NCBI GenBank assembly: GCA_023441055.1
Contig: JAEZQY010000001.1
Coordinates: 1 to 64,000, forward strand
Length of the DNA stretch: 64,000 nt
Direction: 5' to 3'
Source of the DNA: Bacillota bacterium
GTDB lineage: Bacteria > Bacillota > Bacilli > Paenibacillales > UBA4045
Shown piece after piece: positions 24,339 through 33,323 of the stretch. Numbering within the stretch: position 1 is the first letter of the stretch; each line of letters starts with the position of its first letter. The notes under the pieces were generated by a model, which had not been told where the DNA came from, did not search any database, and worked only from the letters and a program-made list of their open reading frames with translations. The position numbers and the translations under genes were made by a program.

Positions 24339-24374
24339 AGAAGCGCCGGCTGGAAACAGCTGGTGCTTCTTTGA
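24339..24374 (+). terminator. terminator of ferredoxin gene
   Basis: A 14-bp stem AGAAGCGCCGGCTG with its complement (two G-T pairs), a GAAA tetraloop and a T-rich tail. Confidence 0.9.
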
Positions 24375-24472
24375 TTATTAATATGCACAAAAATGCCAGA
24401 GATCCCTCTACAAGAAACGACAAGTTATGTATAATAAGATCGAATTGATCATCTTACCTAAGAATTGGAGCT

Positions 24473-26275
24473 GTGATGATGAATAAATCGATCGTCAAGC
24501 TGAATGTCGCCGGGAATGCGATCATTTGGCTGCTCGCGCTGGTCTTTATGCTGTATACGGTATTCCAGCCGTTGTCTTACAATATCTATGATTTTAATAT
24601 GAGGCAATCGATGTCTCATATGCCGCATGAGGATATTATAGTTGTCGGTATCGATGAAGCTTCGCTGCAGGCGTACGGTAAATTTCCATGGGATCGCGAT
24701 ATCTACCTGTCATTCATGGAGAAGGTTGCCGGAGCGAAGGCGGTTGCCTTCGATATTATGTTCAATACATACAGCCAGAACCCTGAGAGTGACCGCTTGC
24801 TGGTCGATGAGCTGATGAAGCATGATAATGTGATTATGGCGGCTTCTCTAGTGACGGAAACGACATTGTCCCAGACGTTCATCGGCAAGGCGGGCAGCTA
24901 CTTCTCTGCTTATGATGTGAATAAGCCGATTCCCGAAATTGCTGACGTGGTGGAGATTGGCCATATCTATCGCCAGAAGGATGAGGACGGGAGTACACGA
25001 AGAACGCATCTGGCCGTTAACACGCCTGAGGGAGTTGTGTATTCCCTCGCTTATCTGACCGCCCAGAAGTATGGAGTGGACGTGGAGCGCTACCTATCCT
25101 CCAATGCCAAGACTTCTCAGATGAGTGTCAACGCGATGGGCGAGCAGCTGATTCGTTACCATGCGGTTAGTCACGACTTCAATTTCATCTCCTTCAAGGA
25201 TATTGAGCACGTTCCGATTGAGAACTTCGAGGATCGCATCGTATTCGTGGGCATTACAGCCGCTGGTGATGATGTCGGCACGACACCGGTCGACAAGGCG
25301 ATGTATCTCGTCTATGCGCACGCGAATATCACCGATATGCTGATCAAGGGCGAAGAGATTACGCTTGCACAGGATTGGCTGATCTTCGTCTTGACGCTGC
25401 TCATGCTATCCATTACCGCATGGTTAACCTGGCGCCTGAAATCCATTGCTAGTGTCATCTACTTATTCGCGATGACGATCGTCCTGCTGCTGGCGCAATA
25501 CTATATATTCAAGAGCAACAGCCTGTTCATTGATCCGATCTACCCGGTGTTCGCGCTGTACCTGTCCTTCTTGGTGAACATTGCGATCAAGACCTTCTAC
25601 GAGACGAAGCAGAAGAATTACATTACCAAGCAATTCGGACGTTATATCTCACCTGATCTAGTGAAGGAGATCGCTTCGAGCGGGCAAGAGATTCAACTGG
25701 GCGGCATGAATAAGGAGCTTAGTCTGTTATTCCTTGATGTGCGCGGGTTTACTACCTTATCAGAGCAATTGAAGCCAGAAGAGGTAGTCGGTTTCCTGAA
25801 CTTGATGTTCAACCTAATCACGGAGAAGGCGCTGGAGAATCAGGGAACGATTGATAAATTTATTGGTGATGCCGCGATGATCCTGTTCAACGCGCCGCTG
25901 GATGTGCTGCATCATGAATATTGCGCAGTGAAGACAGCCTATGACATCCAGAAGGGGATGGAAGCCGTTCGTCAGGACATTCTGGAGAAATATGGTGTGA
26001 CTATTAGTGTAGGTATCGGCATTCATACAGGCGAGGTTGTTGTAGGCAATATTGGATCCTACCTGCGGGTCGATTATACGGCGATCGGTGACAATGTGAA
26101 TACAGCGGCTAGAATCGAGTCCCAGACTACGGCCAATCAAATTTTAGTGTCCGAGGTGACCTACGAACGGACTAAGGAATACTTCGAATTTAACTTTGCA
26201 GGCGAGCGCATGATGAAGGGCAAGACGGTCGGTGTCAAGCTGTACGAAGTAGTTGAACATCTCAAATCCGTATGA
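24473..26275 (+). CDS. CHASE2-domain class III adenylyl cyclase
   Basis: A 600-residue membrane cyclase. TM1 is about 14-33, an extracytoplasmic CHASE2 sensor about 40-290, three TMs about 301-375, a linker, and the catalytic domain 410-595. All canonical residues are present with the same spacing as in the Anabaena CyaB1 cyclase: metal Asp422 and Asp466, adenine-binding Lys462 and Thr536, and transition-state Asn543 and Arg547. The Lys/Thr pair points to ATP rather than GTP as substrate. A TATAAT lies about 40 bases upstream. The next two genes encode exported proteins. The signal sensed is unknown. Confidence 0.93.
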   Translation: MMMNKSIVKLNVAGNAIIWLLALVFMLYTVFQPLSYNIYDFNMRQSMSHMPHEDIIVVGIDEASLQAYGKFPWDRDIYLSFMEKVAGAKAVAFDIMFNTYSQNPESDRLLVDELMKHDNVIMAASLVTETTLSQTFIGKAGSYFSAYDVNKPIPEIADVVEIGHIYRQKDEDGSTRRTHLAVNTPEGVVYSLAYLTAQKYGVDVERYLSSNAKTSQMSVNAMGEQLIRYHAVSHDFNFISFKDIEHVPIENFEDRIVFVGITAAGDDVGTTPVDKAMYLVYAHANITDMLIKGEEITLAQDWLIFVLTLLMLSITAWLTWRLKSIASVIYLFAMTIVLLLAQYYIFKSNSLFIDPIYPVFALYLSFLVNIAIKTFYETKQKNYITKQFGRYISPDLVKEIASSGQEIQLGGMNKELSLLFLDVRGFTTLSEQLKPEEVVGFLNLMFNLITEKALENQGTIDKFIGDAAMILFNAPLDVLHHEYCAVKTAYDIQKGMEAVRQDILEKYGVTISVGIGIHTGEVVVGNIGSYLRVDYTAIGDNVNTAARIESQTTANQILVSEVTYERTKEYFEFNFAGERMMKGKTVGVKLYEVVEHLKSV

Positions 26276-26331
26276 TTCGTAGAATAAGTAGGATTATAGT
26301 CGTATTTTCGAGAGAAATGTCATAGAAAAGA

Positions 26332-26360
26332 TTGTCAGACATTGCTAAGCGCTATACAAT
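26332..26360 (+). promoter_or_regulatory. promoter of the FecR-NHL gene pair
   Basis: TTGTCA (26332) and TACAAT (26355) separated by 17 bases, between the cyclase stop and the FecR-domain gene. It suggests the exported pair can be expressed separately from the cyclase. Confidence 0.55.
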
Positions 26361-26412
26361 GTAAGAATAGTAAAAATTTACGGCTGGTGAATAGGGAAGG
26401 GGAAATGTTGTT

Positions 26413-28329
26413 GTGAGGATTAGAAGATTGCTAATCATGCTATTAGCTATAATTCTTATTGGATCTACAGTATTCAGTGGCGCTTCAGCAGCACAGGCGA
26501 AATCGTCGAGAGCGGCAGAGGTCGTGGATGTTATCGGGGAAGTGACCGTTACGAAGGCCGGTGGTGCAAGGGGCTATCGGGCGTTCACAGGGATGACGCT
26601 GAATCAGGGTGATCTGATTGAGACTGGCGAAGGCGCCAGCCTCGTATTGAAGACGCAGGATCAAGAGGATGAGATTACGATAGATTCGAATACGAGTCTG
26701 TATCTCTCTGAATTGAGCGATGACGATGGGAAGAAGAAGACGAAGGCGAAGCTGTGGACTGGCTCCATATGGAATAAGGTCAAGACACTTGTGGGTGTGA
26801 ATGACACCTATGAGGTGGAGACGCCTACAGCGGTGATGGGTGTTCGGGGCACAAATTTCATTATTTCTATCGATCCTGTAACGGGTTCTCTGATGATGGC
26901 GGTAGGCTCTGGGCGAGTGGAGGCTTCCTCGCAGCAATCGTCTTCAAGAGCGATGGTATACCCCTCACAACAATTGTCACAATACTTAGGCGAAGGCGAG
27001 CTGGAGGATCTCGAGCAAGGTGTGAGTATATTCGACCTCGAATCCATGCTTGCGAACGTTGGGCCTAGTGTCATCGAAGCGATAATAAAGAACAAGCAAG
27101 CGATCGACGAGGAGAATGCAGCTTTCATAGCATCGATGCGCAATCAATTGGGAGCCAGTGGGGGACCTTCATCCAATCTCCCATCACTCAGTGAGGCTGA
27201 ATTAGATCGAATGCAGCAAAACCTGGATAATATAGTTGCCAATATTGTCAAAAAAGCGATTGAACAGAACATCGTAGATCAGACACAGATTGAACAATTA
27301 ATTGAACAAGCTAACGCAGGCCTAGTTAAGAAGATTGATCTGAGCAATGTAGCGCCGCTGCAGCTAACTGAGCAGGAGAAGCGGAAGCAAGAGCAGATGA
27401 GGCAACTGGAGCAGCAGCGTAAGCAAAGAATGGAACAAGAAAAGCAAAAGCAAGAAGAGTTAAAGCGTCAGAATGAACAGCTGTTGCAAAAACTGGAAGA
27501 GCAAAAGAGAAAGCAAGAAGAAGCCAAACAGCGCGCTCAAGAAGAAGCCAAGCGAAAAGCGGAAGAGGCACTGCGTCAGCAGCTTAGTGAGTCACAGCGA
27601 CAAGCGCTGGAAGATCGCTTGAAGGCTAAGGACGAAGAGCAGAGGAGACAGAATGAGCAAGCCGCTGGACGTCAGCAGCCGCAGACGCCTGCACCGCCAG
27701 CTTCCACTCCTGGAAGCAATCCAGATCCAGGTCCTCAGCAGCCTGCGACGAAGAAGGTTATCTATGAGGTTGCTGTAGATACGGAGACAGAGGTTATTGA
27801 AGACCTTCTTAAATTCGATGTATCGGTCTACCTGGAGAACGCTGGGGCAGTCTACGGTGCTCAGATTCACCTTGATTTAGAAGCATCTGTAGGTGGATAT
27901 TTTGATGAAGAAATGTACAACGATGAAGAGTTCGAATATCACGAGATGGAACCTTATCAATTGTATATGGCGAATATGTACGATTCGTTAAACGGTACGA
28001 TATTCAAAAGTGAGAAGAGCACCTATGCCTATAAGATTAACTTTGGCGTTGGTGATGCCGAGTCTCCCAAGAATGAAGTCATATACAGTGTTACAAATGT
28101 GCCGTCCCTGTCTCCGGTCGTCAATCCTGTGTCGTCACGTCAGAAGCTGATCACGATTCCTCTTGGTGTATACATAGGTATGCAATCTAGTTATGCGCCT
28201 GGAGATATAATCACCGTCACGATAGCGAAGCTTGTGCTATCGGATGCGAACGGGAATCGAATCGAAGTCGTACCGAATACGACCACACTTACGATTCAAG
28301 TTCCAGCACAAGAACACGATGAAGGATAA
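26413..28329 (+). CDS. secreted FecR-domain protein with coiled coil and cohesin-like C-terminus
   Basis: A 638-residue exported protein. A signal peptide (about 1-31, ending SGASAAQA) is followed by a FecR-type beta domain (about 38-175: VIGEVTVTKAG, MTLNQGDLIETGEGASL, TPTAVMGVRGTNFIIS). Next come a helical part, a long Gln/Glu/Lys coiled coil (about 315-420) and a Pro-rich linker. The C-terminal beta domain (about 445-630) resembles cohesin-like folds. There is no anti-sigma N-terminus, so it is not a classic FecR regulator. The GTG start has AAGGGGAAATG upstream. It is followed 14 bases later by the NHL gene. A partnership with the CHASE2 cyclase is inference. Confidence 0.85.
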   Translation: MRIRRLLIMLLAIILIGSTVFSGASAAQAKSSRAAEVVDVIGEVTVTKAGGARGYRAFTGMTLNQGDLIETGEGASLVLKTQDQEDEITIDSNTSLYLSELSDDDGKKKTKAKLWTGSIWNKVKTLVGVNDTYEVETPTAVMGVRGTNFIISIDPVTGSLMMAVGSGRVEASSQQSSSRAMVYPSQQLSQYLGEGELEDLEQGVSIFDLESMLANVGPSVIEAIIKNKQAIDEENAAFIASMRNQLGASGGPSSNLPSLSEAELDRMQQNLDNIVANIVKKAIEQNIVDQTQIEQLIEQANAGLVKKIDLSNVAPLQLTEQEKRKQEQMRQLEQQRKQRMEQEKQKQEELKRQNEQLLQKLEEQKRKQEEAKQRAQEEAKRKAEEALRQQLSESQRQALEDRLKAKDEEQRRQNEQAAGRQQPQTPAPPASTPGSNPDPGPQQPATKKVIYEVAVDTETEVIEDLLKFDVSVYLENAGAVYGAQIHLDLEASVGGYFDEEMYNDEEFEYHEMEPYQLYMANMYDSLNGTIFKSEKSTYAYKINFGVGDAESPKNEVIYSVTNVPSLSPVVNPVSSRQKLITIPLGVYIGMQSSYAPGDIITVTIAKLVLSDANGNRIEVVPNTTTLTIQVPAQEHDEG

Positions 28330-28343
28330 TTAGGGAGAGAGGT

Positions 28344-29924
28344 ATGAGAACATTGATCACTAAGACGAAGCGTTCATTCGCCATTGTCCTCGCTGCTGCA
28401 ATGGTCTGGAGTTTCTCGCTATCTGCTGTCGCTGCTGACAGCAGCTTAGCAACTGCATCACTTAAGAATGTGACAACGATTGCTGGAAGCGGTGCGTATG
28501 AACAAGCTGATGGAGCTGCAGGCTCATCATCGTTCCGTGCTCCACAAGGGTTAGCTGTGCTGAATGACGGCACAATCCTGGTGTCGGATACGCAGAATCA
28601 TCTCATTCGTGCAATTAAGAACGGACAGGTATCCACCTATGCGGGCATAACGTTCGATATAGATTCACGCAGCGTGCCTATCGGCGGTCTGGCGGATGGC
28701 GAACGTCAACTGGCAGTGTTCAATCAGCCCGTAGGTGTGGTTGAAGACAGCCAGGGGAATCTGTATGTGGCCGATTCGCAGAATCATGTGATCCGCAAGA
28801 TTGACACGAAGGGACAAGTTTCCATTCATGCCGGTCACCCGGATGGGGAATTAGGTCTAACAGATGGCAGTGCACTTGGCGCACGATTCTATCTTCCAAC
28901 CGATATTGCGATTGCGGAAGACGGCACGATCTATGTGGCAGATACATTGAATCACGTTATCCGCAGAATCAGTCCAGCCGGTACGGTTACGACGCTTAAT
29001 GCGACTGCTGAGCGCGCGGTTGAAGTGACGCCGGGCCAGGTCGTTCTTGCTGGGGATTATCGGGATGGACGACTGAGCAATGCGCTGTTCAACGAGCCTT
29101 CGGGATTAGTGCTGGATGCGCAAGGCAATCTATATGTGAGCGATTCGGGCAATCAGGCGATTCGTTATATCAATCTCGCATTGGGGACTGTGTCCACTGT
29201 TGCAGGGGGCACATTCAGTGCTTATGAGGATCAAGCGCTCTATCGAGCGGGAGATTATGTAGACGGTGCTGCTGCATCTGCTAGATTCGACGCCCCCAAG
29301 GGACTGGCGCTGACTGCAGATGGCGGTCTCCTGATCGCGGATAGCTCGAACCATGCGATTCGGTTGTTGCAAAGCGGCATTGTAAGTACAGTAGCGGGCT
29401 CAGCTAATGCGATTCCAGGCAATGTCGACGGCACGGAGACTTCCGGTAGATTGATGTTCCCAACCGATGTGGCTGTCACAGCTAGCGGAGACATCTATGT
29501 CGCAGACGCCTATAACAATGCGATTCGCAAGATCTCCGCTTATACGTTGCCGGCGGGTATATCCGCAGACTCGACAATTCAAGTAGCGATTGGCAGCAAG
29601 CTGATCACATTCGATGCTGAGCCACAGAAGGTGAACAGCCGGGTGATGGTTCCAGTACGGGCAATCGCAGAGGAATTGGGCTATGAAGTGGAGACGGATG
29701 ATAATATCATTATCCGATTGACGAAGGGTGAGGCGGTGATCGAGCTTGAGGTCGGCAGCGCGAATGCGAAGACGAGTACGGGCGATCAGACAAGCGCGGT
29801 TAAGCTGGATGCGGAGCCTTATATTAAGGACAGCCGCACCTATGTGCCGGTCCGCTTCATCTCGGAGCAGTTAGGCAATCAAGTGGATTGGGTACAGAGC
29901 CATCAGGCCGTAATTATCCGTTAG
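28344..29924 (+). CDS. secreted NHL-repeat protein with copper-amine-oxidase-like stalk domain
   Basis: A 526-residue exported protein: signal peptide 1-31 (ending SAVAA), then about five NHL beta-propeller repeats (40-400). Repeats look like FNQPVGVVEDSQGNLYVADS followed by NHVIRKI. The C-terminus (about 410-526) has the twin motif of stalk domains: VNSRVMVPVRAIAEELGYEV and IKDSRTYVPVRFISEQLGNQV. Such stalk domains are common on Paenibacillus surface proteins and are thought to bind the cell wall. The propeller is probably a binding platform with no enzyme residues visible. It is in an operon with the FecR-domain gene. Confidence 0.88.
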   Translation: MRTLITKTKRSFAIVLAAAMVWSFSLSAVAADSSLATASLKNVTTIAGSGAYEQADGAAGSSSFRAPQGLAVLNDGTILVSDTQNHLIRAIKNGQVSTYAGITFDIDSRSVPIGGLADGERQLAVFNQPVGVVEDSQGNLYVADSQNHVIRKIDTKGQVSIHAGHPDGELGLTDGSALGARFYLPTDIAIAEDGTIYVADTLNHVIRRISPAGTVTTLNATAERAVEVTPGQVVLAGDYRDGRLSNALFNEPSGLVLDAQGNLYVSDSGNQAIRYINLALGTVSTVAGGTFSAYEDQALYRAGDYVDGAAASARFDAPKGLALTADGGLLIADSSNHAIRLLQSGIVSTVAGSANAIPGNVDGTETSGRLMFPTDVAVTASGDIYVADAYNNAIRKISAYTLPAGISADSTIQVAIGSKLITFDAEPQKVNSRVMVPVRAIAEELGYEVETDDNIIIRLTKGEAVIELEVGSANAKTSTGDQTSAVKLDAEPYIKDSRTYVPVRFISEQLGNQVDWVQSHQAVIIR

Positions 29925-29956
29925 CAAGCAGACCGCAAGCTGCCTTACACAATTGA

Positions 29957-29994
29957 GAAAGCCGCTCCCTCATCAACTGAGGGAAGCGGCTTTC
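29957..29994. terminator. bidirectional terminator
   Basis: A 15-bp stem (GAAAGCCGCT-CCCTC against GAGGG-AAGCGGCTTTC, one bulge) between convergent genes, overlapping the stop of the minus-strand small gene. Confidence 0.85.
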
Positions 29995-30142
29995 ATGCTT
30001 TATCGATAATCAACAGGACGGTCATGATGATGACGATTGCTACGAAGATCGCACCAACCCAGATGAGCGCTTTCTTGTTGACGGGTTGTTCCTTCTCTTG
30101 TTTGGTGCGTTCATAGTAACTGAGCTTCTTCTGCTTAGACAT
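29993..30142 (-). CDS. small single-pass membrane protein
   Basis: A 49-residue protein with a charged N-terminus (KKLSYYERTKQEKEQ) and one membrane segment (about 26-46), ending in DKA. I choose the ATG at 30142 because GAAGG stands 7 bases upstream; the longer open frame has no ribosome site and unlike composition. Topology by the positive-inside rule puts the N-terminus in the cytosol. I do not recognise a function. Confidence 0.75.
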   Translation of the reverse strand: MSKQKKLSYYERTKQEKEQPVNKKALIWVGAIFVAIVIIMTVLLIIDKA

Positions 30143-30314
30143 GGGATACCTTCTTTCCTTATCATGTTCTATGTAACATATTAACATATTCGAGACAAGA
30201 GAATAAAGAAGTATTCTTAGCTGGCGAAAAATGCGATAGACTGAGCCTTTTCTTTTTGCCTTATAGGAGATAAACTTAGGTAGTGAATATGCGGGAACGG
30301 AGTGAGTAAGCAAG

Positions 30315-31418
30315 ATGTATCAACATATCGTAAAGCCGCTCTTGTTCCGGTTGGATCCGGAGAGGGCTCACCACCTGACTATCGGGGCGCTGAAGCTGGC
30401 TGGACAGCTGCCAGGCGGTGCTGCGGCATTGCGCGCCATGTATGGGGTGAAAGCACCGCCAGAGCTAGAGAGTGAGCTATGGGGGATGAGGTTCTCACAT
30501 CCGATCGGACTTGCAGCTGGACTGGATAAGAATGGTCAGGCCGTGCCGGCCTTCTCATCGATCGGGTTCGGATTTATGGAGGTTGGAACGGTTACGCCTA
30601 AGGGGCAGCCAGGGAATGAACAGCCGCGACTGTTCCGACTGCCGTCGGATGAAGGGCTAATCAATCGGATGGGCTTCAATAATGAAGGCGCTATGGAGAT
30701 GGCGAGTCGCCTGAGCAAGATCGGACGAAGACCGATTCCCGTGGCGGTCAACATCGGCAAGAATAAGGCAACGCCTAATGAGCAAGCCGCACAGGACTAT
30801 GTGCAATGCATAAAGCTGCTCTATGATCATGCAGATCTATTCGTCGTCAATATAAGCTCTCCGAACACGCCAGACCTGCGCAAGCTCCAGCATGGCGATG
30901 AGCTCGCGCAGCTATTAGCGGCTGTGACTGCGGAGATGACTGCACAACGGCTGAAGCGCGATCAGTCGAAGTCATTGCCCATTCTCGTGAAGATTGCGCC
31001 TGACATGGGGCAAGAAGAGCTCGAACAGGTCGTTCATACCATTATGAAGAGCGGTGTCGCTGGAATTATCGCGACGAATACCACGCTGTCTAGAGCGGGA
31101 CTCTCGCACGCGAATGCGAACGAGGCTGGCGGGCTTAGCGGCAAACCGCTCAAGGACCGTTCCACAGCGGTGATCCGCAGCATATATAAGTTGACGGAGG
31201 GCAAGCTGCCGATTATCGGGAGCGGAGGCGTGTTCACCGCCGAAGACGCATACGAGAAAATACGCGCAGGCGCAAGTCTCGTTGAGATTTATACATCCCT
31301 CATCTACAAGGGACCTGCGATTAATGCGGAGCTCGCGCATGGACTGGCAGCGCTGCTCCGCAGAGATGGCTTCAGTCATATCTCGCAGGCTGTCGGTGCG
31401 GATACAGGATCTTCATAA
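30315..31418 (+). CDS. pyrD: dihydroorotate dehydrogenase (quinone), class 2
   Basis: PyrD oxidises dihydroorotate to orotate in pyrimidine synthesis and passes electrons to the quinone pool. The 367-residue protein has the class 2 N-terminal membrane-associating helices (YQHIVKPLLFRLDPERAHH), FMN-barrel motifs (GLAAGLDKNGQAVPAF, GTVTPKGQPGNEQPRLFRLP, NRMGFNNEGA) and the catalytic Ser region VVNISSPNTPDLR. It stands apart from other pyr genes. The next gene starts 18 bases after its stop, so they are probably cotranscribed. Confidence 0.96.
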   Translation: MYQHIVKPLLFRLDPERAHHLTIGALKLAGQLPGGAAALRAMYGVKAPPELESELWGMRFSHPIGLAAGLDKNGQAVPAFSSIGFGFMEVGTVTPKGQPGNEQPRLFRLPSDEGLINRMGFNNEGAMEMASRLSKIGRRPIPVAVNIGKNKATPNEQAAQDYVQCIKLLYDHADLFVVNISSPNTPDLRKLQHGDELAQLLAAVTAEMTAQRLKRDQSKSLPILVKIAPDMGQEELEQVVHTIMKSGVAGIIATNTTLSRAGLSHANANEAGGLSGKPLKDRSTAVIRSIYKLTEGKLPIIGSGGVFTAEDAYEKIRAGASLVEIYTSLIYKGPAINAELAHGLAALLRRDGFSHISQAVGADTGSS

Positions 31419-31436
31419 GTATTGGAGGAAGTCCGT

Positions 31437-32237
31437 ATGGAAGTTAGAGATTGGGGAGCGTTCTTATTCCCCTATGAGCAAGCCGTAGAAGAGATGAAGG
31501 TAAAGTTCCGCGCGCTCAGACAAGAGCTGAAGATCAAGGAGGAATATGCCCCGATCGAGTTCGTGACGGGTCGAATCAAGCGGATATCCAGTATACTGGA
31601 GAAGGCGAAGAGACTGAATGTTCCGATGGATAAGCTGGAGACAGGCATTGAAGATATTACGGGTATACGCATCATGTGCCAATTCGTTGAGGATATCGAG
31701 AGCGTCGCGCGCATTATTCGCGCGCGTAAGGATATGCTTGTCGTGTACGAGAAGGACTATGTGGCGAATAAGAAGGAGAGCGGCTACCGCAGCTATCACA
31801 TGATCGTCGAGTATCCGGTGCAGACAGGAGGCGGACTCAAACCCATATTGGCGGAGATTCAGATTCGCACACTGGCGATGAATTTCTGGGCAACCATTGA
31901 GCATTCTCTGAATTATAAATTTAAGGAGAGTCTGCCTCCAGAGCTCAGAAATCGCCTCAGTAAGGCAGCCGAAGCCGCTTATAAGCTGGATGAGGAGATG
32001 TCTAGTATACGCGAGGAGATCGTCGCCTCGCAGCGCCACTTCGAGGAGAGGTCGAGTCAGGTGGGGCAGATTCTGAGCGATATACAGGAGCTCTACTATA
32101 TTCATCGGATTCGTGAGGCCGCTGCCTTCCAGACTTCCTTCAATGAGCTATGGGAGCGGGACGATCATGAAGCCATTAAGCAGCTGGCGGCTGAGCTGCA
32201 GATTACACTGGTCAAGGCGAAGTCTGGCCAAGAATAG
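31437..32237 (+). CDS. small alarmone synthetase (GTP pyrophosphokinase, RelQ/SasB-like)
   Basis: A 266-residue RelA/SpoT synthetase-only protein that makes (p)ppGpp from ATP and GDP/GTP. Visible synthetase motifs are RIKRISSILEKAKR, GIEDITGIRIMCQF, NKKESGYRSYHMIVEYPV and AEIQIRTLAMNFWATIEHSL. There is no hydrolase HD domain and no TGS/ACT tail. It is about 50 residues longer than B. subtilis SasB, with a helical C-terminal extension (about 205-266). The ATG at 31437 follows TTGGAGGAAGTCCGT. Confidence 0.92.
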   Translation: MEVRDWGAFLFPYEQAVEEMKVKFRALRQELKIKEEYAPIEFVTGRIKRISSILEKAKRLNVPMDKLETGIEDITGIRIMCQFVEDIESVARIIRARKDMLVVYEKDYVANKKESGYRSYHMIVEYPVQTGGGLKPILAEIQIRTLAMNFWATIEHSLNYKFKESLPPELRNRLSKAAEAAYKLDEEMSSIREEIVASQRHFEERSSQVGQILSDIQELYYIHRIREAAAFQTSFNELWERDDHEAIKQLAAELQITLVKAKSGQE

Positions 32238-32257
32238 GCGCGGCGAAGAGGGAAGAG

Positions 32258-32650
32258 ATGAGCTACGATAAGCTGTATATTCAATATCTGCACTACTTCA
32301 ATACGGAGCGGGATTACTTCGAGTGTCATGAGGTGATGGAGGAGCTTTGGATGGAGGAAGGAAGAGATGCGCTCTACCAAGGCTTGCTGCAGGTAGCTGT
32401 CGGGCTGTACCATGCGCGTAATGATAATGTGAACGGGGCAATCAAGCTGTTCTCGCAAGCGCTGGATAAGATTACGCGTTATCCAGATCAAGTACTGGGC
32501 ATCGATCTAGCCCAGCTCGTCTCAGACAGTGAACGATATCGCGACAAACTGGTCCATAACGAGCAGACGCCGTTTCCCTTCAGAGATATGAATATTGTCA
32601 TCATTGACCCGGAGCTGGCGCAAGCTGTCCTGGAGCAGGGCGCGCAATGA
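32258..32650 (+). CDS. DUF309 domain protein
   Basis: A 130-residue mostly helical cytosolic protein with the DUF309 core YFECHEVMEELWMEEGRD and LLQVAVGLYHARNDN, which contains conserved His/Glu residues. Function is unknown. It starts 20 bases after the alarmone synthetase, with AGGGAAGAG before the ATG, and is last in the pyrD operon. Confidence 0.88.
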   Translation: MSYDKLYIQYLHYFNTERDYFECHEVMEELWMEEGRDALYQGLLQVAVGLYHARNDNVNGAIKLFSQALDKITRYPDQVLGIDLAQLVSDSERYRDKLVHNEQTPFPFRDMNIVIIDPELAQAVLEQGAQ

Positions 32651-32653
32651 GTA

Positions 32654-32693
32654 AAGCCTCCGCCTCACGATACAATCGTGTGACCGGAGGCTT
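32654..32693. terminator. bidirectional terminator
   Basis: Stem AAGCCTCCG/CGGAGGCTT with an inner CACGA/TCGTG pairing, between two convergent genes. Confidence 0.85.
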
Positions 32694-32697
32694 CGTA

Positions 32698-33195
32698 TTA
32701 GTCGCTGCTGTAAGTGGTGAAGAATTGGGTGAATTGCTCCTTGGTCCAGCCGCCATCACCGGCGTTAACCTCAATCGCGCCTTCCATGCGATCCACTTCC
32801 TTACCATCCTTATAGGCGACAAGGGTTGGTGTGAATTGTATCTTGTACTTGCTCCAGCCCTCATCGAATTCCAACAGATTGAACATCGGCATATCATAGC
32901 CGAGCTCCTCTACTAGTGGGACCAGTACCGGCACAGTTGCAACGCAGTGCGAGCATGTTGGTGAGAAGTAGAAGACGAATCCATCATATCCCTTCTTTAT
33001 ACTGGATTCCAATTCATCGGGGAGAATGATATTCTGGTAGTTGGGATTGTCGAATTGCGCGCGAGTCGGCGGGCTGAGCTTGCCTTCGCGAATACCGTAC
33101 GGATTGTCTGTGGAGCCGTTCGCCACGACATTGAGCGCGTATAGGCCACCGAACAGTATGATGATAATCGATAAGTAGATGATCAGTTTCTTCAT
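32698..33195 (-). CDS. membrane-anchored thioredoxin-like protein with CSHC motif
   Basis: A 165-residue thioredoxin-fold protein facing the outside. One N-terminal membrane segment (about 4-24) has no lipobox. The active site CSHC lies in FYFSPTCSHCVATVPVL and the cis-proline strand in KIQFTPTLVAYKDG. The CxHC dipeptide is unlike cytosolic thioredoxin (CGPC) and nearer to oxidant or DsbA-like enzymes. Substrates are unknown. The ATG follows GGGAGGAGGACTTCATCACACA. It is monocistronic. Confidence 0.88.
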   Translation of the reverse strand: MKKLIIYLSIIIILFGGLYALNVVANGSTDNPYGIREGKLSPPTRAQFDNPNYQNIILPDELESSIKKGYDGFVFYFSPTCSHCVATVPVLVPLVEELGYDMPMFNLLEFDEGWSKYKIQFTPTLVAYKDGKEVDRMEGAIEVNAGDGGWTKEQFTQFFTTYSSD

Positions 33196-33323
33196 TGTGT
33201 GATGAAGTCCTCCTCCCTAGATGGCAATATTATAATACAATTCGCACGGGAGTGGAATGGTAAACCGTTACAATCAATTGAATTTTTATAGGAACTAAAA
33301 TTAGTATAGGATGGAGACATGCA

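Noticed and set aside
26413..28329. Classic FecR iron-signalling regulator.
   Set aside because: There is no anti-sigma N-terminus, sigma factor gene or TonB receptor nearby; the protein has a cleavable signal peptide and extra coiled-coil and beta domains.
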